Positions 19,207 to 39,558 of a stretch of 64,000 nucleotides of DNA are shown here, piece by piece. The first letter of the stretch is position 1; each line of letters opens with the position of its first letter. A program made the position numbers and the translations under genes. The notes under the pieces are model-generated. The model had not been told where the DNA came from. It saw nothing but the letters and a program-made list of their open reading frames with translations, and made no database searches. The stretch comes from Panulirus ornatus (taxonomy: Eukaryota; Arthropoda; Malacostraca; Decapoda; Palinuridae), in contig NC_092249.1 of NCBI RefSeq assembly GCF_036320965.1, positions 9,468,020-9,532,019 on the forward strand, written 5' to 3'.

Positions 19207-20053
19207 TTCTGCTTTGTCGCTGTCTCCCGCGTTTGCGAGGTAGCGCAAGAAAAAGACGAAAGAAATGGCCCAACCCACCCCAATACACATGTATATACAT
19301 AAGTCCACACACGCAAATATACATACCTACACAGCTTTCCATGGTTTACCCCAGACGCTTCACATGCCCTGATTCAATCCACTGACAGCACGTCAACCCC
19401 GGTATACCACATCGCTCCAATTCACTCTATTCCTTGCCCTCCTTTCACCCTCCTGCATGTTCAGGCCCCGATCACACAATATCTTTTTCACTCCATCTTT
19501 CCACCTCCAATTTGGTCTCCCACTTCTCCTCGTTCCCTCCACCTCCGACACATATATCCCCTTGGTCAATCTTTCCTCACTCATTCTCTCTATGTGCCCA
19601 AACCATTTCAAAACACCCTCTTCTGCTCTCTCAACCACGCTTTTTTTTATTTCCACACATCTCTCTTACCCTTACGTTACTTACTCGATCAAACCACCTC
19701 ACACCACACATTGTCCTCAAACATCTCATTTCCAGCACATCCATCCTCCTGCGCACTACTCTATCCATAGCCCACGCCTCGCAACCATACAACATTGTTG
19801 GAACCACTATTCCTTCAAACATACCCATTTTTGCTTTCCGAGATAATGTTCTCGACTTCCACACATTCTTCAAGGCTCCCAGAATTTTCGCCCCCTCCCC
19901 CACCCTATGATCCACTTCCGCTTCCATGGTTCCATCCGCTGCCAGATCCACTCCCAGATATCTAAAACACTTCACTTCTTCCAGTTTTTCTCCATTCAAA
20001 CTTACCTCCCAATTGACTTGACCCTCAACCCTACTGTACCTAATAACCTTGCT
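19207..20053 (-). mobile_element. LINE copy L10, 3' part
   Basis: Minus-strand copy with 3' hairpin, short-form 3' UTR and ORF from the C terminus up to about [19 protein letters not shown]. An extra T in the CGCTTTTTTTTATTT segment (about 19,640) breaks the frame at KKSVV. Its tail is (TATC)n, not (TA)n. The 5' end stops in the NKSKVIR region at 20,053. Confidence 0.9.
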
Positions 20054-21225
20054 TTGCTATGGGTCAGCTGCTGCCCCCTTCGGGACTCGAACGCAACCTC
20101 GTGAGATTCGCGGGATGCGTGTGGGTCGCGCATGCGCGTTTGTGTGTTTTTTTTGTTTTTTTTTGTGTGTGTATGTCCGATACATGGATAGATCATCCAG
20201 TTTTCAGCAGTAACTCACGGAGCCTCAGATCACTCCGGCTTTTATAATCCACAATAATCCACAAGCTAAATATATTTTCTTCGGCTCCAGACTAGTAACT
20301 CTGTACCTTCTAAATATTCACAAAGTTAAAACGTGCGTCCTAAAGAATGCATCTGAGATGACGATCAAAAACTGAAGTTTATATTTGCTATAAGTTACCA
20401 AGTCTCTAACTTTATCGAACTTTATTTAGTATATTGACTTTAGTACACTCTTAAGATGACTATATAAGTGTAGCCCTTCGTAGAAGCCTAATAATTGCTA
20501 TCACACTGTAGACTTACCAGTAGCCCCAGCCCTGGCCACAATGTAGCCCCCCTGTTCGCAACCTTGGTCATGCTGTAGTCCCTATTCGTAACCCCGGTTA
20601 CTCTGTAGTCCTTGTTAGTAGCCCTAGAATTAGCCACACAATAGCCCCTCCACTCTTTGTTTCAACACCCAGATACAAGGTCATACCTTTGTGGCTGGTC
20701 CATCCGACTCGTTCGTGTAACTCGAGAGAATCCGGCTGATTATGCTGACGTCAATAGATTCTTCGATTTAGACGCCTTAATGCATGTAACATAACAATCT
20801 TGAATGCGTCAGAAGGAAGGAAGGATGAAGGAAGGACATAGTGGGAAGTGAAGTGGGGAATTTTTTAGATATTTTCTTTTTCTGTTATGTTGGTCATGGG
20901 TTAGGGGTGAATGGCAAAAAGATAGATAAGTTATACTGTTACGGTAATAAAAAGCAGAGATAAGATATTTGAAAGATAGTTAAAGATGGCGTTAGATAAA
21001 GAAGAAGAAGGAGGACTGATCCCAGTGGCACATCAATTGTTACTCTAACCTTTCTGAGGCTTAGGCGTTAATCGCATATAATATAACAGTGCTAACGCAT
21101 GTACAAATACGCGCACACACAAGCACGCGCGAAAGCACATGGAAGGAGACAGAAACACACACAAGACGCTAAGAAAGTAGGACAAACATAAATGTGTGTG
21201 TGTGTGTTTGTGTGTGCGTGTGTGT

Positions 21226-21226
<1 letters not shown>
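20054..21226. other. Spacer, no gene recognised
   Basis: Mostly AT-rich sequence. At 20,521-20,648 about four diverged units of about 30 bp start with GTAGTCC or GTAGCCC. A B-box-like GTTCGAGTCCC lies on the minus strand near 20,085, without a convincing A box. Confidence 0.45.

Positions 21227-21306
<80 letters not shown>
21227..21306. repeat. (AG)n microsatellite
   Basis: About 38 AG units after a short (TG)n stretch at 21,192-21,225. Confidence 0.95.
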
Positions 21307-21309
<3 letters not shown>

Positions 21310-21565
21310 TTCGACATTGTTAAGAGTCTCAAGCATGATGATAGACACATATTAGCGCCGTTATATTTGACGGGAGTCTAAAAGTGATCGATTTCTTTTG
21401 TATGTAGCTCAGGCCAGTCGGAGGCAGAGAGTTCTATTCGTCTTGACTATCATTTAAGATAATGGATCATTTCCCATGGTTTTTCTCTTCCTCTCCTTAG
21501 GTACAAATACTGAAGGTTAGGGAGAAACAATTTAGCGAGGCAGAAAAGAAAGTATTCTTCGCTAA

Positions 21566-22745
21566 GCGCTTGGTCTTAGCGAGGATAAAGGATGGGATAG
21601 TGGTTTTAGCGAGGATAAAGGATGGGATAGTGGTTTTAGCGAGGATAAAAGGTGGGATAGTGGTTTTAGCAAGGATAAAGGATGGGATAGTGGTTTTAGC
21701 GAGGATAAAGGATGGGATAGTGGTTTTAGCGAGGATAAAGGGTGGGGTAGTGGTTTTAGCGAGGATAAAGGGTGGGATAGTGGTTTTAGCAAGGATAAAG
21801 GGCGGGATAGTGGTTTTAGAGAGGATAAAGGATGGGATAGTGGTTTTAGCAAGGATAAAGGGTGGGATAGTGGTTTTAGCGAGGATAAAGGGTGGGATAG
21901 AGGTTTTAGCAAGGATAAAGGGTGGAATAGTGGTTTTAGCGAGGATAAAGGATGGGATAGTGGTTTCAGCGAGGATAAAGGATGGGATAGTGGTTTTAGC
22001 AAGGATAAAGGATGGGATAGTGGTTTTAGCATGGATAAAGGATGGGATAGTGGTTTTAGCAAGGATAAAGGATGGGATAGTGGTTTTAGCATGGATAAAG
22101 GATGGGATAGTGGTTTTAGCGAGGATAAAGGATGGGATAGTGGTTTTAGCAAGGATAAAGGATGGGATAGTGGTTTTAGCGAGGATAAAGGATGGGATAG
22201 TGGTTTTAGCAAGGATAAAGGATGGGATAGTGGTTTTAGCAAGGATAAAGGATGGGATAGTGGTTTTAGCGAGGATAAAGGATGGGATAGTGGTTTTAGC
22301 ATGGATAAAGGATGGGATAGTGCTTTTAGCGAGGATAAAGGATGGGATAGTGGTTTTAGCAAGGATAAAGGATGGGATAGTGGTTTTAGCAAGGATAAAG
22401 GATGGGATAGAGGTTTTAGCAAGGATAAAGGATGGGATAGTGGTTTTAGCAAGGATAAAGGGTGGGATAGTGGTTTTAGCAAGGATAAAGGATGGGATAG
22501 TGGTTTTAGCAAGGATAAAGGATGGGATAGTGGTTTTAGCGAGGATAAAGGATGGGATAGTGGTTTTAGCGAGGATAAAGGATGGGATAGTGGTTTTAGC
22601 AAGGATAAAGGATGGGATAGTGGTTTTAGCAAGGATAAAGGATGGGATAGTGGTTTTAGCAAGGATAAAGGATGGGATAGTGGTTTTAGCGAGGATAAAG
22701 GATGGGATAGTGGTTTTAGCAAGGATAAAGGATGGGATAGTGATT
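21566..22745 (+). repeat. 30-bp minisatellite, about 39 units
   Basis: Thirty-nine near-identical 30-bp units (GATAAAGGATGGGATAGT plus GGTTTTAGCGAG). The period is divisible by three, so two plus frames and one minus frame stay open. One plus frame reads a DSGFSxDKGW decapeptide (x = K, E or M) and ends in a non-repetitive tail to 22,855. The other plus frame reads VLARIKDGIV and is open from 21,522. No upstream ATG fits either frame, but TTCTTCGCTAAG at 21,554-21,565 would do as a splice acceptor. I treat the array as a minisatellite with unproven coding potential. Confidence 0.9.
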
Positions 22746-23404
22746 ATAGACCCGGGAAAATGTTTGATGAGGGTTTACTTGTCCCGTGTGAGAACTACAC
22801 TCCACGGCATTTTCGATTCGATGTCAATGATGGAAGAGTTAGAATGATAAGTTAGTTAACCATATATGCTCAAAAGACAAATAAGTGTCATTAGGGTGGA
22901 CTGACTACGAGTAAAAGTGATGAAAAATAATTGATCCAGGTGGGATCAAGTGCAACAATTCTAGGTGACGGAAGGACCTGAGAATACTACTACATCAATA
23001 GGTGTTTGGAGCCTCATGCAGAGCAATTATATCACAATGATTCTCTTGCAAAAAAATTCTCTTTTTTTCTCTGACGATCCTAATGATAATCAGTTCCATA
23101 TAAATACATATTTCCATGTAATGTATATTCTAGAAATTACTATTCCTTGTTATGACTTGAATCCGTAGGTCTCGGACTGTCATGAATGGGAACGAAACGC
23201 TTCAAACTCAGGCATTCGGTGCAAGTTAAGGTGGACTGTATATGACACAGTGCTTATCTGAGGGGCAGTTATACAGGGAACCATTAAATATGAAGTTAAT
23301 GATCCATTTGCCCGTGGATATTTGGCATACCCGAGCTATTGTGGAAAGAAAGACGGGGAAGTTGAGGTGGTATATAAGATTTTATGTAAAGAAACAAAGA
23401 AAAA
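22746..23404. other. Spacer after minisatellite
   Basis: Contains the non-repetitive continuation of the open frames (to 22,855) and otherwise AT-rich sequence in which I recognise nothing. Confidence 0.4.
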
Positions 23405-23413
23405 TATATATGC

Positions 23414-23480
<67 letters not shown>
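23405..23480. repeat. (TA)n microsatellite
   Basis: TA run that directly precedes the 5' terminus of module M6. Confidence 0.93.
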
Positions 23481-23483
<3 letters not shown>

Positions 23484-23708
23484 CCTGGGGATAGGGGAGA
23501 AAGAATACTTCCCACGTATTCCCTGCGTGTCGTAGAAGGCGACTAAAAGGGAAGGGAGCGGGGGGCTGGAAATCCTCCCTTCTCGTTTTTTTTTTTTTTT
23601 TCAAAAAGAAGGAACAGAGAAGAGGGCCAGGTGAGGATATTCCCTCAAAGGCCCAGTCCTCTGTTCTTAACGCTACCTCGCTATCGCGGGAAATGGCGAA
23701 TAGTATGA

Positions 23709-23711
<3 letters not shown>
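23481..23711 (+). mobile_element. Short LINE-related module M6, complete
   Basis: Complete plus-strand module of about 230 bp from the 5' palindrome to the 3' hairpin (TACCTCGC and GCGGG, with a TATC loop). It has (TA)n on both sides. Confidence 0.82.
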
Positions 23712-23803
<92 letters not shown>

Positions 23804-23805
23804 AA
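23712..23805. repeat. (TA)n microsatellite
   Basis: TA run between M6 and the truncated 5' end of L11. Confidence 0.93.
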
Positions 23806-27168
<3,363 letters not shown>

Positions 27169-27176
27169 ATAAATAG

Positions 27177-27242
<66 letters not shown>

Positions 27243-27247
27243 TATTA
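27169..27247. repeat. (TA)n between tail-to-tail LINEs L11 and L12
   Basis: A-rich start (AAATAAATAGATAAA), TA repeats, then TTTATTATTATA. L11 ends into it from the left and L12 from the right. Confidence 0.9.
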
Positions 27248-31224
<3,977 letters not shown>

Positions 31225-31579
31225 GTAGTCCCGGTTTCGATCCTGGCTGTTGGAGGTTTGTAATTTTCTATGAAGGTGCACGTTCATATGCACTTTATTC
31301 GTATTCATATACCTCCGCGTTTCTACAGTTAGGTAAGGTAAAATGCTATCTGCTGGCCTTGTGAGCCTGTTGGGAAATGATCGGTGTAGACCCCGTTACT
31401 CACCAACGTGAGACGAAGGGTATTCGAGTACATAGTATTCGAATAGTTATTTCCTATTAGGGGCGATCATAGCCTAGCGGTAGCGCTCCCGCCTGTTGCA
31501 CAGGGGTACCGGGTTCGATCCTGGCTGTTGGAGGTTTGTTTGTTCTATGAAGGTGGGCGTTCATACGCACTCTGTTCTT

Positions 31580-31595
<16 letters not shown>
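31225..31595 (+). mobile_element. tRNA-type SINE array, head-body-head
   Basis: A partial tRNA-like head (TTTCGATCCTGGCTGTTGG at about 31,236) is followed by the downstream tail (CATATGCACTTTATTCG), a body of about 160 bp (ATACCTCCGCG, GACGAAGGGTATTCGAGTAC) and a second head. The second head has A box TAGCCTAGCGG at 31,470-31,480 and B box GGTTCGATCC at 31,512-31,521. A short (CA)n and (TA)n follow. Box spacing and sequence fit a pol III internal promoter, and the structure matches 41,868-42,375. Confidence 0.78.
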
Positions 31596-31642
<47 letters not shown>

Positions 31643-31644
31643 TT
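31596..31644. repeat. (TA)n microsatellite
   Basis: TA run between the SINE and minus-strand module M7. Confidence 0.9.
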
Positions 31645-32051
<407 letters not shown>

Positions 32052-33222
32052 TATACTTTGTCGCTGTCTCCCGCGTCTGCGAGGTAGCGCAAGGAAACAG
32101 ACGAAAGAAATGGCCCAACCCCCCCCCCCCCCCCCCATACACATGTACATACACATGTCCACACACGTGTATACATACCTACACAGCTTTCCATGGTCCA
32201 CCCCAGACGCCTCACATGCCTTGATTCACTCCACTGACAGCACGTCAACCCCTGTATACCACATCGCTCCAATTCACTCTATTCCTTGCCCTCCTTACAC
32301 CCTCCTGCATGTTCAGGCCCCGATCACACAAAATCTTTTTCACTCCATCTTTCCACCTCCAATTTGGTCTCCCTCTTCTCCTCGTTCCCTCCACCTCCGA
32401 CACATATATCCTCTTGGTCAATCTTTCCTCACTCATTCTCTCCATGTGCCCAAACCATTTCAAAACACCCTCTTCTGCTCTCTCAACCACGCTCTTTTTA
32501 TTTCCACACATCTCTCTTACCCTTACGTTACTTACTCGATCAAACCACCTCACACCACACATTGTCCTCAAACATCTCATTTCCAGCACATCCATCCTCC
32601 TGCGCACAACTCTATCCATAGCCCACGCCTCGCAACCATACAACATTGTTGGAACCACTATTCCTTCAAACATACCCATTTTTGCTTTCCGAGATAATGT
32701 TCTCGACTTCCACACATTTTTCAAGGCTCCCAAAATTTTCGCCCCCTCCCCCACCCTATGATCCACTTCCGCTTCCATGGTTCCATCCGCTGACAGATCC
32801 ACTCCCAGATATCTAAAACACTTCACTTCCTCCAGTTTTTCTCCATTCAAACTTACCTCCCAATTGACTTGACCCTCAACCCTACTGTACCTAATAACCT
32901 TGCTCTTATTCACATTTACTCTTAACTTTCTTCTTCCACACACTTTACCAAACTCAGTCACCAGCTTCTGCAGTTTCTCACATGAATCAGCCACCAGCGC
33001 TGTATCATCAGCGAACAACAACTGACTCACTTCCCAGGCTCTCTCATCCCCAACAGACTTCATACTTGCCCCTCTTTCCAGGACTCTTGCATTCACCTCC
33101 CTAACAACCCCATCCATAAACAAATTAAACAACCATGGAGACATCACACACCCCTGCCGCAAACCTACATTCACTGAGAACCAATCACTTTCCTCTCTTC
33201 CTACACGTACACATGCCTTACA
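32052..33222 (-). mobile_element. LINE copy L15, 3' part, well preserved
   Basis: Minus-strand copy from the terminal hairpin to [13 protein letters not shown]. The coding part is open throughout (32,245-33,174 and a little further upstream, about 325 codons), with [35 protein letters not shown] and the full C terminus ending VVYRG. A run of 16 C sits in the 3' UTR near 32,121. It is 5'-truncated by degenerate module M8, not by (TA)n. Confidence 0.92.
32245..33222 (-). pseudogene. LINE reverse transcriptase C-terminal part, open but 5'-truncated
   Basis: Uninterrupted frame covering RT motifs from GLRQGCVMSP onward, FADD and the C-terminal domain. The endonuclease, the RT motif with the first catalytic aspartate and the start codon are missing, so the fragment is non-functional although it has no stop. 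Confidence 0.85.
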
Positions 33223-33415
33223 TCCCTAAGGACACGAGAGAAAGAATACTTTCCCTGCGTGTCTTAAAAAACGACTAAAAGAGGAGGTAGCGGAAGACTG
33301 GAAATTCTCCCCTCCAGTTTTTAATTTTCAAATGAAGGAACTGAGAAGGGAGCCAAGTGAGGATTTTCCATCTTAGGCTTAGTCCTGTGTTCTCAACGCT
33401 ACACCTTATACACTT
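33222..33415 (+). mobile_element. Short LINE-related module M8, degenerate
   Basis: Diverged plus-strand module. GAGAAAGAATACTTTCCCTG, GCGTGTCTTAAAAAACGACT, TGGAAATTCTCCCCTCC and GGCTTAGTCCTGTGTTCTCA are recognisable. The 3' hairpin is mostly lost, and no (TA)n follows. Confidence 0.7.
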
Positions 33416-35452
33416 CCCATTTTCCTCTCAGTTTACCACCATTTTCTTACGGTTTTTCGTCATTATTTACACCCACACACCCCATCCTTATCCTCACAGT
33501 ATCTCGGGCGTGCAGTATTCTCTCGGGTAAGATGGATCGTTAATTTCCTATATAATGGTTCCCTGTACACCAGCCCTTCCTGGAAGCACTGTGTCATAAC
33601 CAGCCTTTTGAACCTTCTCAAGCCATCTTGACTTTATTGCTCGTGTTGGCATCGACAGCTTGCCCACACATCCCAAACACTGACCATCATTTACTTGTAT
33701 TTTTCTGCTCAGACTCAGAAGACGAAAACCACCCTCACCTTTCGACTTGGAATAGTCATGAGACGCAAAGACGTGAATGAGGCAAGAGTGAGTTAAGAAG
33801 GGAGTGAGGGATTATTCTCATGAATGAGGTAAGAGTAAGTTAAGGAGGTAAGTAGAATGGGGGTACTTTTCATGAAGGAGTGATTTAAGGAGACGGTCAT
33901 TTCCAAAATGTGAGGAACATTCCCAGTATATGATTTTCACATAACAGAGAAGGAAAAGAAATATGGGAGTCTTAAGAAAGCCCACATTTTGGGGGAAAAA
34001 GTGTTTTTTTTCGTGAAATATAAGCGACATGTCTAGTTAAAAGTGTTTAAAGTTCATGTTTTAGTGATTCCATTCATCTCTTATAAAACTTTATAGATCC
34101 CCTAAAGATTGTGACAAAAATTTGCTATTAGATGGATGTAGTGATTAAAGAAAAGGAGTATCGGTGGAAAAAATGGAAAAAAGTAATTCAGTGATAATTA
34201 TGTACAATTGGATTATATTAGAATATAATCCAAAATAATTTTGTATAACTCCATAAGATATTTTTTTGAAAAATCATAGTATTTATGTATAATTCTATAT
34301 TGTTATAGTTTCCTAAATAATCTACGGTAATTCTGTATGACTGTAGTTTCATGAATAATCTACAGTAATCATGTGTAATTCTATAGAATTGTATTCTCAA
34401 AGACAACTTATGATAATCATGTATAACTTACTATGATTATGTATATGTGTAGGTGGTCGTATTGGTAAGCTTTAGAGACCTGTGTTACTCAAGGGAAGAA
34501 AATGGGAGAGAGGGACTCTGAGGACGGTTGAATGTAAGCGGCCGAGAGGGATGACTAGAAGAAGCTCGGGTGAGAGCAGTTGACAGAATGAGGAACGAGT
34601 GGGCGGCAAAAAGAGATTGGCTGGAGAACTGAGAGTTCGCAAGATACACGAGGCAGATCGACTGGGTTTTGCAGTGCATCAGACAGACTGATGTCACTCC
34701 TCGCTGGCCTATCTGCAAGGAGTGCCTAGGGTAGAGTACGTGAGGCTTCAGGTAGTGGAGACAGCAGGACTGGAACTGTGTGACTCATGACTATTTGCCC
34801 TCGCCATGACCCGTTCCCTTCCGACTGTGGCCTCTAGCTCTTGCCTTTCGTTGTGACCTCACTAGAGGTGTGGCCTCGAGTTGTGACCTCACTAGAGGTG
34901 TGGCTTCGAGTTGTGACCCCCAACCTTTTTTTCTTCAGTGCCTCTATTACTTCGACCTCCCATCAGCGCCTTCCAGTACACCCTCACGTTTTCCCCAACA
35001 ACAGACTTGCTTTCCATTACACGATACTCCCCTTCCATAGACTTCAACATGGACCTCTCCCTTTATTTCCATTCCATCTGGATTCTTCACATTCCTTTCC
35101 AGTAAAAACCATTCCTGTCCTTCAAAAACCCTCTTGTTTCAACTCCACGAGAAAGTCTCACTTCCCATTCCATCAAGACTCTGTCGTCCCCACTCCACCA
35201 CAGCGCGTCCCATCCTACAGCTTCTCTCTTTCACATCCTACCAGACATCTCCACCTCCCCCAGTCCTCTCTTCTAGAAATCCTATATCCCTCCATCGCCA
35301 GGAATCCTTCCTCGCCAGTCAACAAGGGAATACTCCCTTCACCACACAGGATTTTCTTTCCACTCCATTGGGAACCTCGACTATATCTCTTATCTATCTA
35401 CTCCTTAGTAGTCCTCCCATTCATGGTCAAATCTCGGGCTCGTACTCGTGAA
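33416..35452. other. Spacer with weak tandem structure
   Basis: No gene recognised. At 34,195-34,440 AT-rich units of about 45-55 bp recur (TAATCTACnGTAATnnTGT and similar). At 34,849-34,915 a 32-bp unit (TTGTGACCTCACTAGAGG, TGTGGCCTCGAG) occurs twice. The open frame at 34,841-35,455 is Ser/Pro/Phe/His-rich, runs into the CT tract and has no recognisable domain. Confidence 0.45.
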
Positions 35453-35453
35453 T

Positions 35454-35634
<181 letters not shown>

Positions 35635-35742
35635 ATGAATGCAAAGTGCAATAATGACTATGCAAGGGAAACGCCCCACAGGAAATAGTTCTGTCCATAA
35701 CTTGGTTACTTTAGTCTCTCACTGTTCTGTGTAGCCACATCA

Positions 35743-36620
35743 TCCCCTGGGGTATGAGAATCATGCTGAACCCATCCCTGGGTTATGAGAATTATGCTGA
35801 ATCCATCCCTGGGGTATGAGAATCATGCTGAACCCATCCCTGGGTTATGAGAATTATGCTGAATCCATCCCTGGGGTATGAGAATCATGCTGAACCCATC
35901 CCTGGGATATGAGAATCATGCTGAATCCATCCCTGGGGTATGAGAATCATGCTGAACCCATCCCTGGGGTATGAGAATCATGCTGAACCCATCCCTGGGG
36001 TATGAGAATCATGCTGAACTCATCCCTGGGGAATGAAAATCATGCTGAACCCATCCCTGGGGTATGAAAATCATGCTGAACTCATCCCTGGGGTATGAGA
36101 ATCATGCTGAACCCATCCCTGGGGTATGAAAATCATGCTGAACCCATCCCTGGGGTATGAAAATCATGCTGAACTCATCCCTGGGGAATGAGAATCATGC
36201 TGAACCCATCCCTGGGATATGAGAATCATGCTGAACCCATCCCTGGGGTATGAGAATCATGCTGAACCCATCCCTGGAGTATGAGAATTATGCTGAACCC
36301 ATCCCTGGGATATGAAAATTATGCTGAACCCATCCCTGGGAAATGAGAATCATGCTGAACCCATCCCTGGGGTATGAGAATTATGCTGAACCCATCCCTG
36401 GGGTATGAGAATCATGCTGAACCTATCCCTGGGGTATGAGAATCATGCTGAACCCATCCCTGGGGTATGAGAATTATGCTGAACCCATCCCTGGGGTATG
36501 AGAATCATGCTGAACCCATCCCTGGGGTATGAAAATCATGCTGAACTCATCCCTGGGGTATGAGAATCATGCTGAACCCATCCCTGGGGTATGAGAATCA
36601 TGCTGAACCCATCCCTGGGG
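35743..36620. repeat. 31-bp minisatellite, about 28 units
   Basis: Same unit as 17,718-18,130 on the opposite strand (TATGAGAATCATGCTGAACC, CATCCCTGGGG). The substitutions GAATCC, GAACTC and GGAATG recur in subsets of units, indicating internal duplications. Confidence 0.95.
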
Positions 36621-37259
36621 TGGGCCTCGAGATAAGACATCATCACCAAGAGCCATAAAGTTATCATAGTATTACATTTGCCTCCGTGTAAGATCTTGAC
36701 CTTTGACCTCTCGTTGGTGAAATTCCTTAATCAGACATTTTCACATCAGCATCATCTAGATAATTGACACATAAAATTTTTTCTTCGTTATGTGTTATCT
36801 ATCTGGAGAACCAGAACCAAAAAGTATCTATAACTGGTATATTGTGAAGAAATATAGGACTATCGGACGGCTGGATAGAAAACTGTGCACCATCACTGCT
36901 GGAGACACTGACGTGTACACTCCAAGCTCCAAGTAAAGCCGAACTGTTGATAGTCTGCTCACAGTTTACTCTGTGTGTTTCGTCCCATTAATAACAGTTA
37001 CATTCAAGGAATGGACAGTGAAAAAGATGTGCTACCATATTTCTTCTAATTTCGTAATTATATTTCCCCCATATATGGGTCTGGCCACTTGAGGGAAATG
37101 TTTCCATAATAGACAAAAGTTTTCCATGTGGTTATAACACTATCTTCCACCCATCATTACCCTTTTGCAAGCAGAAGGTCGAGGATCCTGCTTGCTGGAA
37201 CGTCCAGAGGTCATCTTAACGAAGGAAGCGAGTCTTGTACATATAAAAGTTTCCACCAA

Positions 37260-38260
37260 ACATGGAATGTCATCCAGGAAGGCCTCTCGAGGAACATGGA
37301 CTAACCTTTAGTAAGGTAATCCAGAAATTTATGGATTATTCCTGAGTAAGGCATTTCGGAAATTATCTGATGTCGTTCAATAAGGCACTCCAGGAGCATG
37401 GAATAACGCCCAAGGAAATTTTCCATTGAACATGAAACATCGTCCTGCAAGGGGTTCCAGAAAGCATGGAATCGTTATGGAAGGCGTTCCAGGAAACATG
37501 GAGTATTGTCCAGTAAAGTACTCCAGTAACCATGAAATATCAGGAAGGCGTTCCAGGAAACTTGGAGCATCGTCCGGCAAGACATTCCAGAAATTATAAC
37601 ATATCGTTCAGTAAGACGTTCTAGGGAACATGGAACATTGCCCGGCAATACTTTCCAGAAACCATAGCATATCGTTCAGTAAGGCGTTCCAGGGAACATG
37701 GAACGTCGTCCAGCAAGGTTTTCAGGAAACCATAGCGTATCATTCAGTAAGGCGTTCCAGGGAACATGGAACGTCGTCCAGCAAGGCTTTCCAGAAACCA
37801 CAACATATCGTTCAGTAGGGCCTTCCAGGGAACATGGAACGTCGCCCAGCAAGACTTTCCAGAAACCATAGCATATCGTTCAGTGAGGCGTTCCAGGGAA
37901 CATGGAACGTCGTCCAGCAAGGCTTTCCAGAAACCACAACATATCGTTCAGTAGGGCCTTCCAGGGAACATGGAACGTCGTCCAGCAAGGCTTTCCAGAA
38001 ACCACAACATATCGTTCAGTAGGGCCTTCCAGGGAACATGGAACGTCGCCCAGCAAGACTTTCCAGAAACCATAGCATATCATTCAGTGAGGCGTTCCAG
38101 GGAACATGGAACGTCGTCCAGCAAGGCTTTCCAGAAACCATAGCATATCGTTCAGTGAGGCATTCCAGGGAACATGGAACGTTGTCCGGTAATACTTTCC
38201 AGAACCATGACATATCGTTCGGGAGGACGTTCCAGAAAGCATGGACTCTCGTCCACCTTG
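37260..38260. repeat. 68-bp minisatellite, about 14 units
   Basis: Units built around TTCCAGGGAACATGGAACGT and CCAGAAACCATAGCATATCG. Spacing is 68 bp in the regular part (37,692, 37,760, 37,828). The first units are more diverged. Confidence 0.9.
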
Positions 38261-38645
38261 AATACCTTGGTATCTAGTGTATCATCAGTCATTTAACAAT
38301 CTTCAAGTCTTTTTCACCAAAGTGTTGATTGCTTAGGAAGTTAAGTTATGGAGTTTATCTCGTCTATAGAATACTTCCAGTTGTGAAGATATTTTGGCAA
38401 AAAACGATTAATGTAATTCCAGCCTGGGTGTGGAGGTGGGGTGGGAGAGTGGAGAGCTAATCTACATATAAATCACTTCTACTGAGAAATGAAATTAAAT
38501 GTATTTCTAAAAATTTGTTGATTGTAAATCCTAAGAGAACAATTTTCAGATCTGGGAAATTTAGCCAAAGGATAGGCCTTTTAAAAATAAATTTTACAAT
38601 TTCAAAAAATGATGTAATCATCATCAGTATAATTAATTTTTCGGT

Positions 38646-38735
38646 TTCAGTTCTTTTAGGAAACAGTATAAACATGATAGATAGACATCCTTCCCCCCCC
38701 TTTTTTTAGTTACATATTTGTCTTGTAACAAAACG
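38646..38735. other. Short spacer
   Basis: C run at 38,690-38,700 followed by a T run. Nothing else recognised. Confidence 0.4.
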
Positions 38736-39020
38736 GGTAAAGATATCAAGATGCGAAGATAATGAAGTTATCATGCAACCAAATGGATGGAGATAACGCG
38801 TTACTAAGACAATCAAGCTATCTTAAAAAGAACTGTTGAAGATATCAAGATACTAATATAATCAAGCTATCATGCAAAGAAATTGGTAGAGATATCAAGT
38901 TACTTTGGTAATTGAGCGATCGTGTAAAGATATGTGCAGAGATCTACAAGTACTAAGTTGACACGCTATCTTACAGCAAAATTTGTCGAGATGTCAAATG
39001 TCTTAGGTCTTAAAGTTATC
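38736..39020. repeat. Degenerate tandem repeat, period about 55-60 bp
   Basis: About five diverged units sharing GAGATATCAAGnTACTAA, AATCAAGCTATCATGCAA and GATATCAAG. Unit boundaries are approximate. Confidence 0.65.
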
Positions 39021-39054
39021 TCCCGTTCAAGTATGTCAAGGTCGAAGAAAAACA

Positions 39055-39090
39055 AACACAAACACACACACACACACACACACACAGACA

Positions 39091-39149
<59 letters not shown>

Positions 39150-39205
39150 GCATACACAAACACACACACACACAAACACACAAACAAATACACACACTCA
39201 CCAGT
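39055..39205. repeat. (CA)n microsatellite
   Basis: Imperfect CA run with ACAGACAGACAC, ACTCACGCATAC and ACAAACAC interruptions. Confidence 0.93.
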
Positions 39206-39209
39206 CAAC

Positions 39210-39274
39210 TCTCCTCTAAGGCTCAGTCTTCCGTTCTTAAAGCTACCTAGCTGACGCGGGAAATAGCAAATGTA

Positions 39275-39278
<4 letters not shown>
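39210..39278 (+). mobile_element. Short LINE-related module M9, 3' end only
   Basis: Plus-strand last 65 or so bp of the module (AAGGCTCAGTCTTCCGTTCT, then hairpin TACCTAGC and GCGGG), ending in the (TA)n shared tail to tail with M10. Confidence 0.7.

Positions 39279-39352
<74 letters not shown>
39279..39352. repeat. (TA)n between tail-to-tail modules M9 and M10
   Basis: TA run ended on both sides by module 3' ends. Confidence 0.93.
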
Positions 39353-39354
<2 letters not shown>

Positions 39355-39537
39355 TCTTTCATACTATTCGCCATTTCCCGCATTAGCAAGGTAGCGTTAA
39401 GAACAGAGGACTGGGCCTTTGAGGGAATATCCTCATCTGGCCCCCTTCTCTGTTCCTTTTTTGGGAAAAAAAAAAAAAAAAAAAACAAGACGGGAGGATT
39501 TCCAGCCCCCCGCTCCCTTCCCTTTTAGTCGCCTTCT
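39353..39537 (-). mobile_element. Short LINE-related module M10, 5'-truncated
   Basis: Minus-strand module lacking the outer 50 or so bp of its 5' end. It breaks off in GTCGCCTTCTA directly against a short (TA)n. Confidence 0.78.
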
Positions 39538-39558
39538 ATATATATATATATATATATA
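39538..39558. repeat. Short (TA)n
   Basis: About ten TA units separating the 5' ends of M10 (minus) and L16 (plus). Confidence 0.85.

Noticed and set aside
20060..20130. Minus-strand tRNA-like sequence with GTTCGAGTCCC
   Set aside because: No A box at the right distance and no cloverleaf that I can fold; left as a possible SINE remnant.
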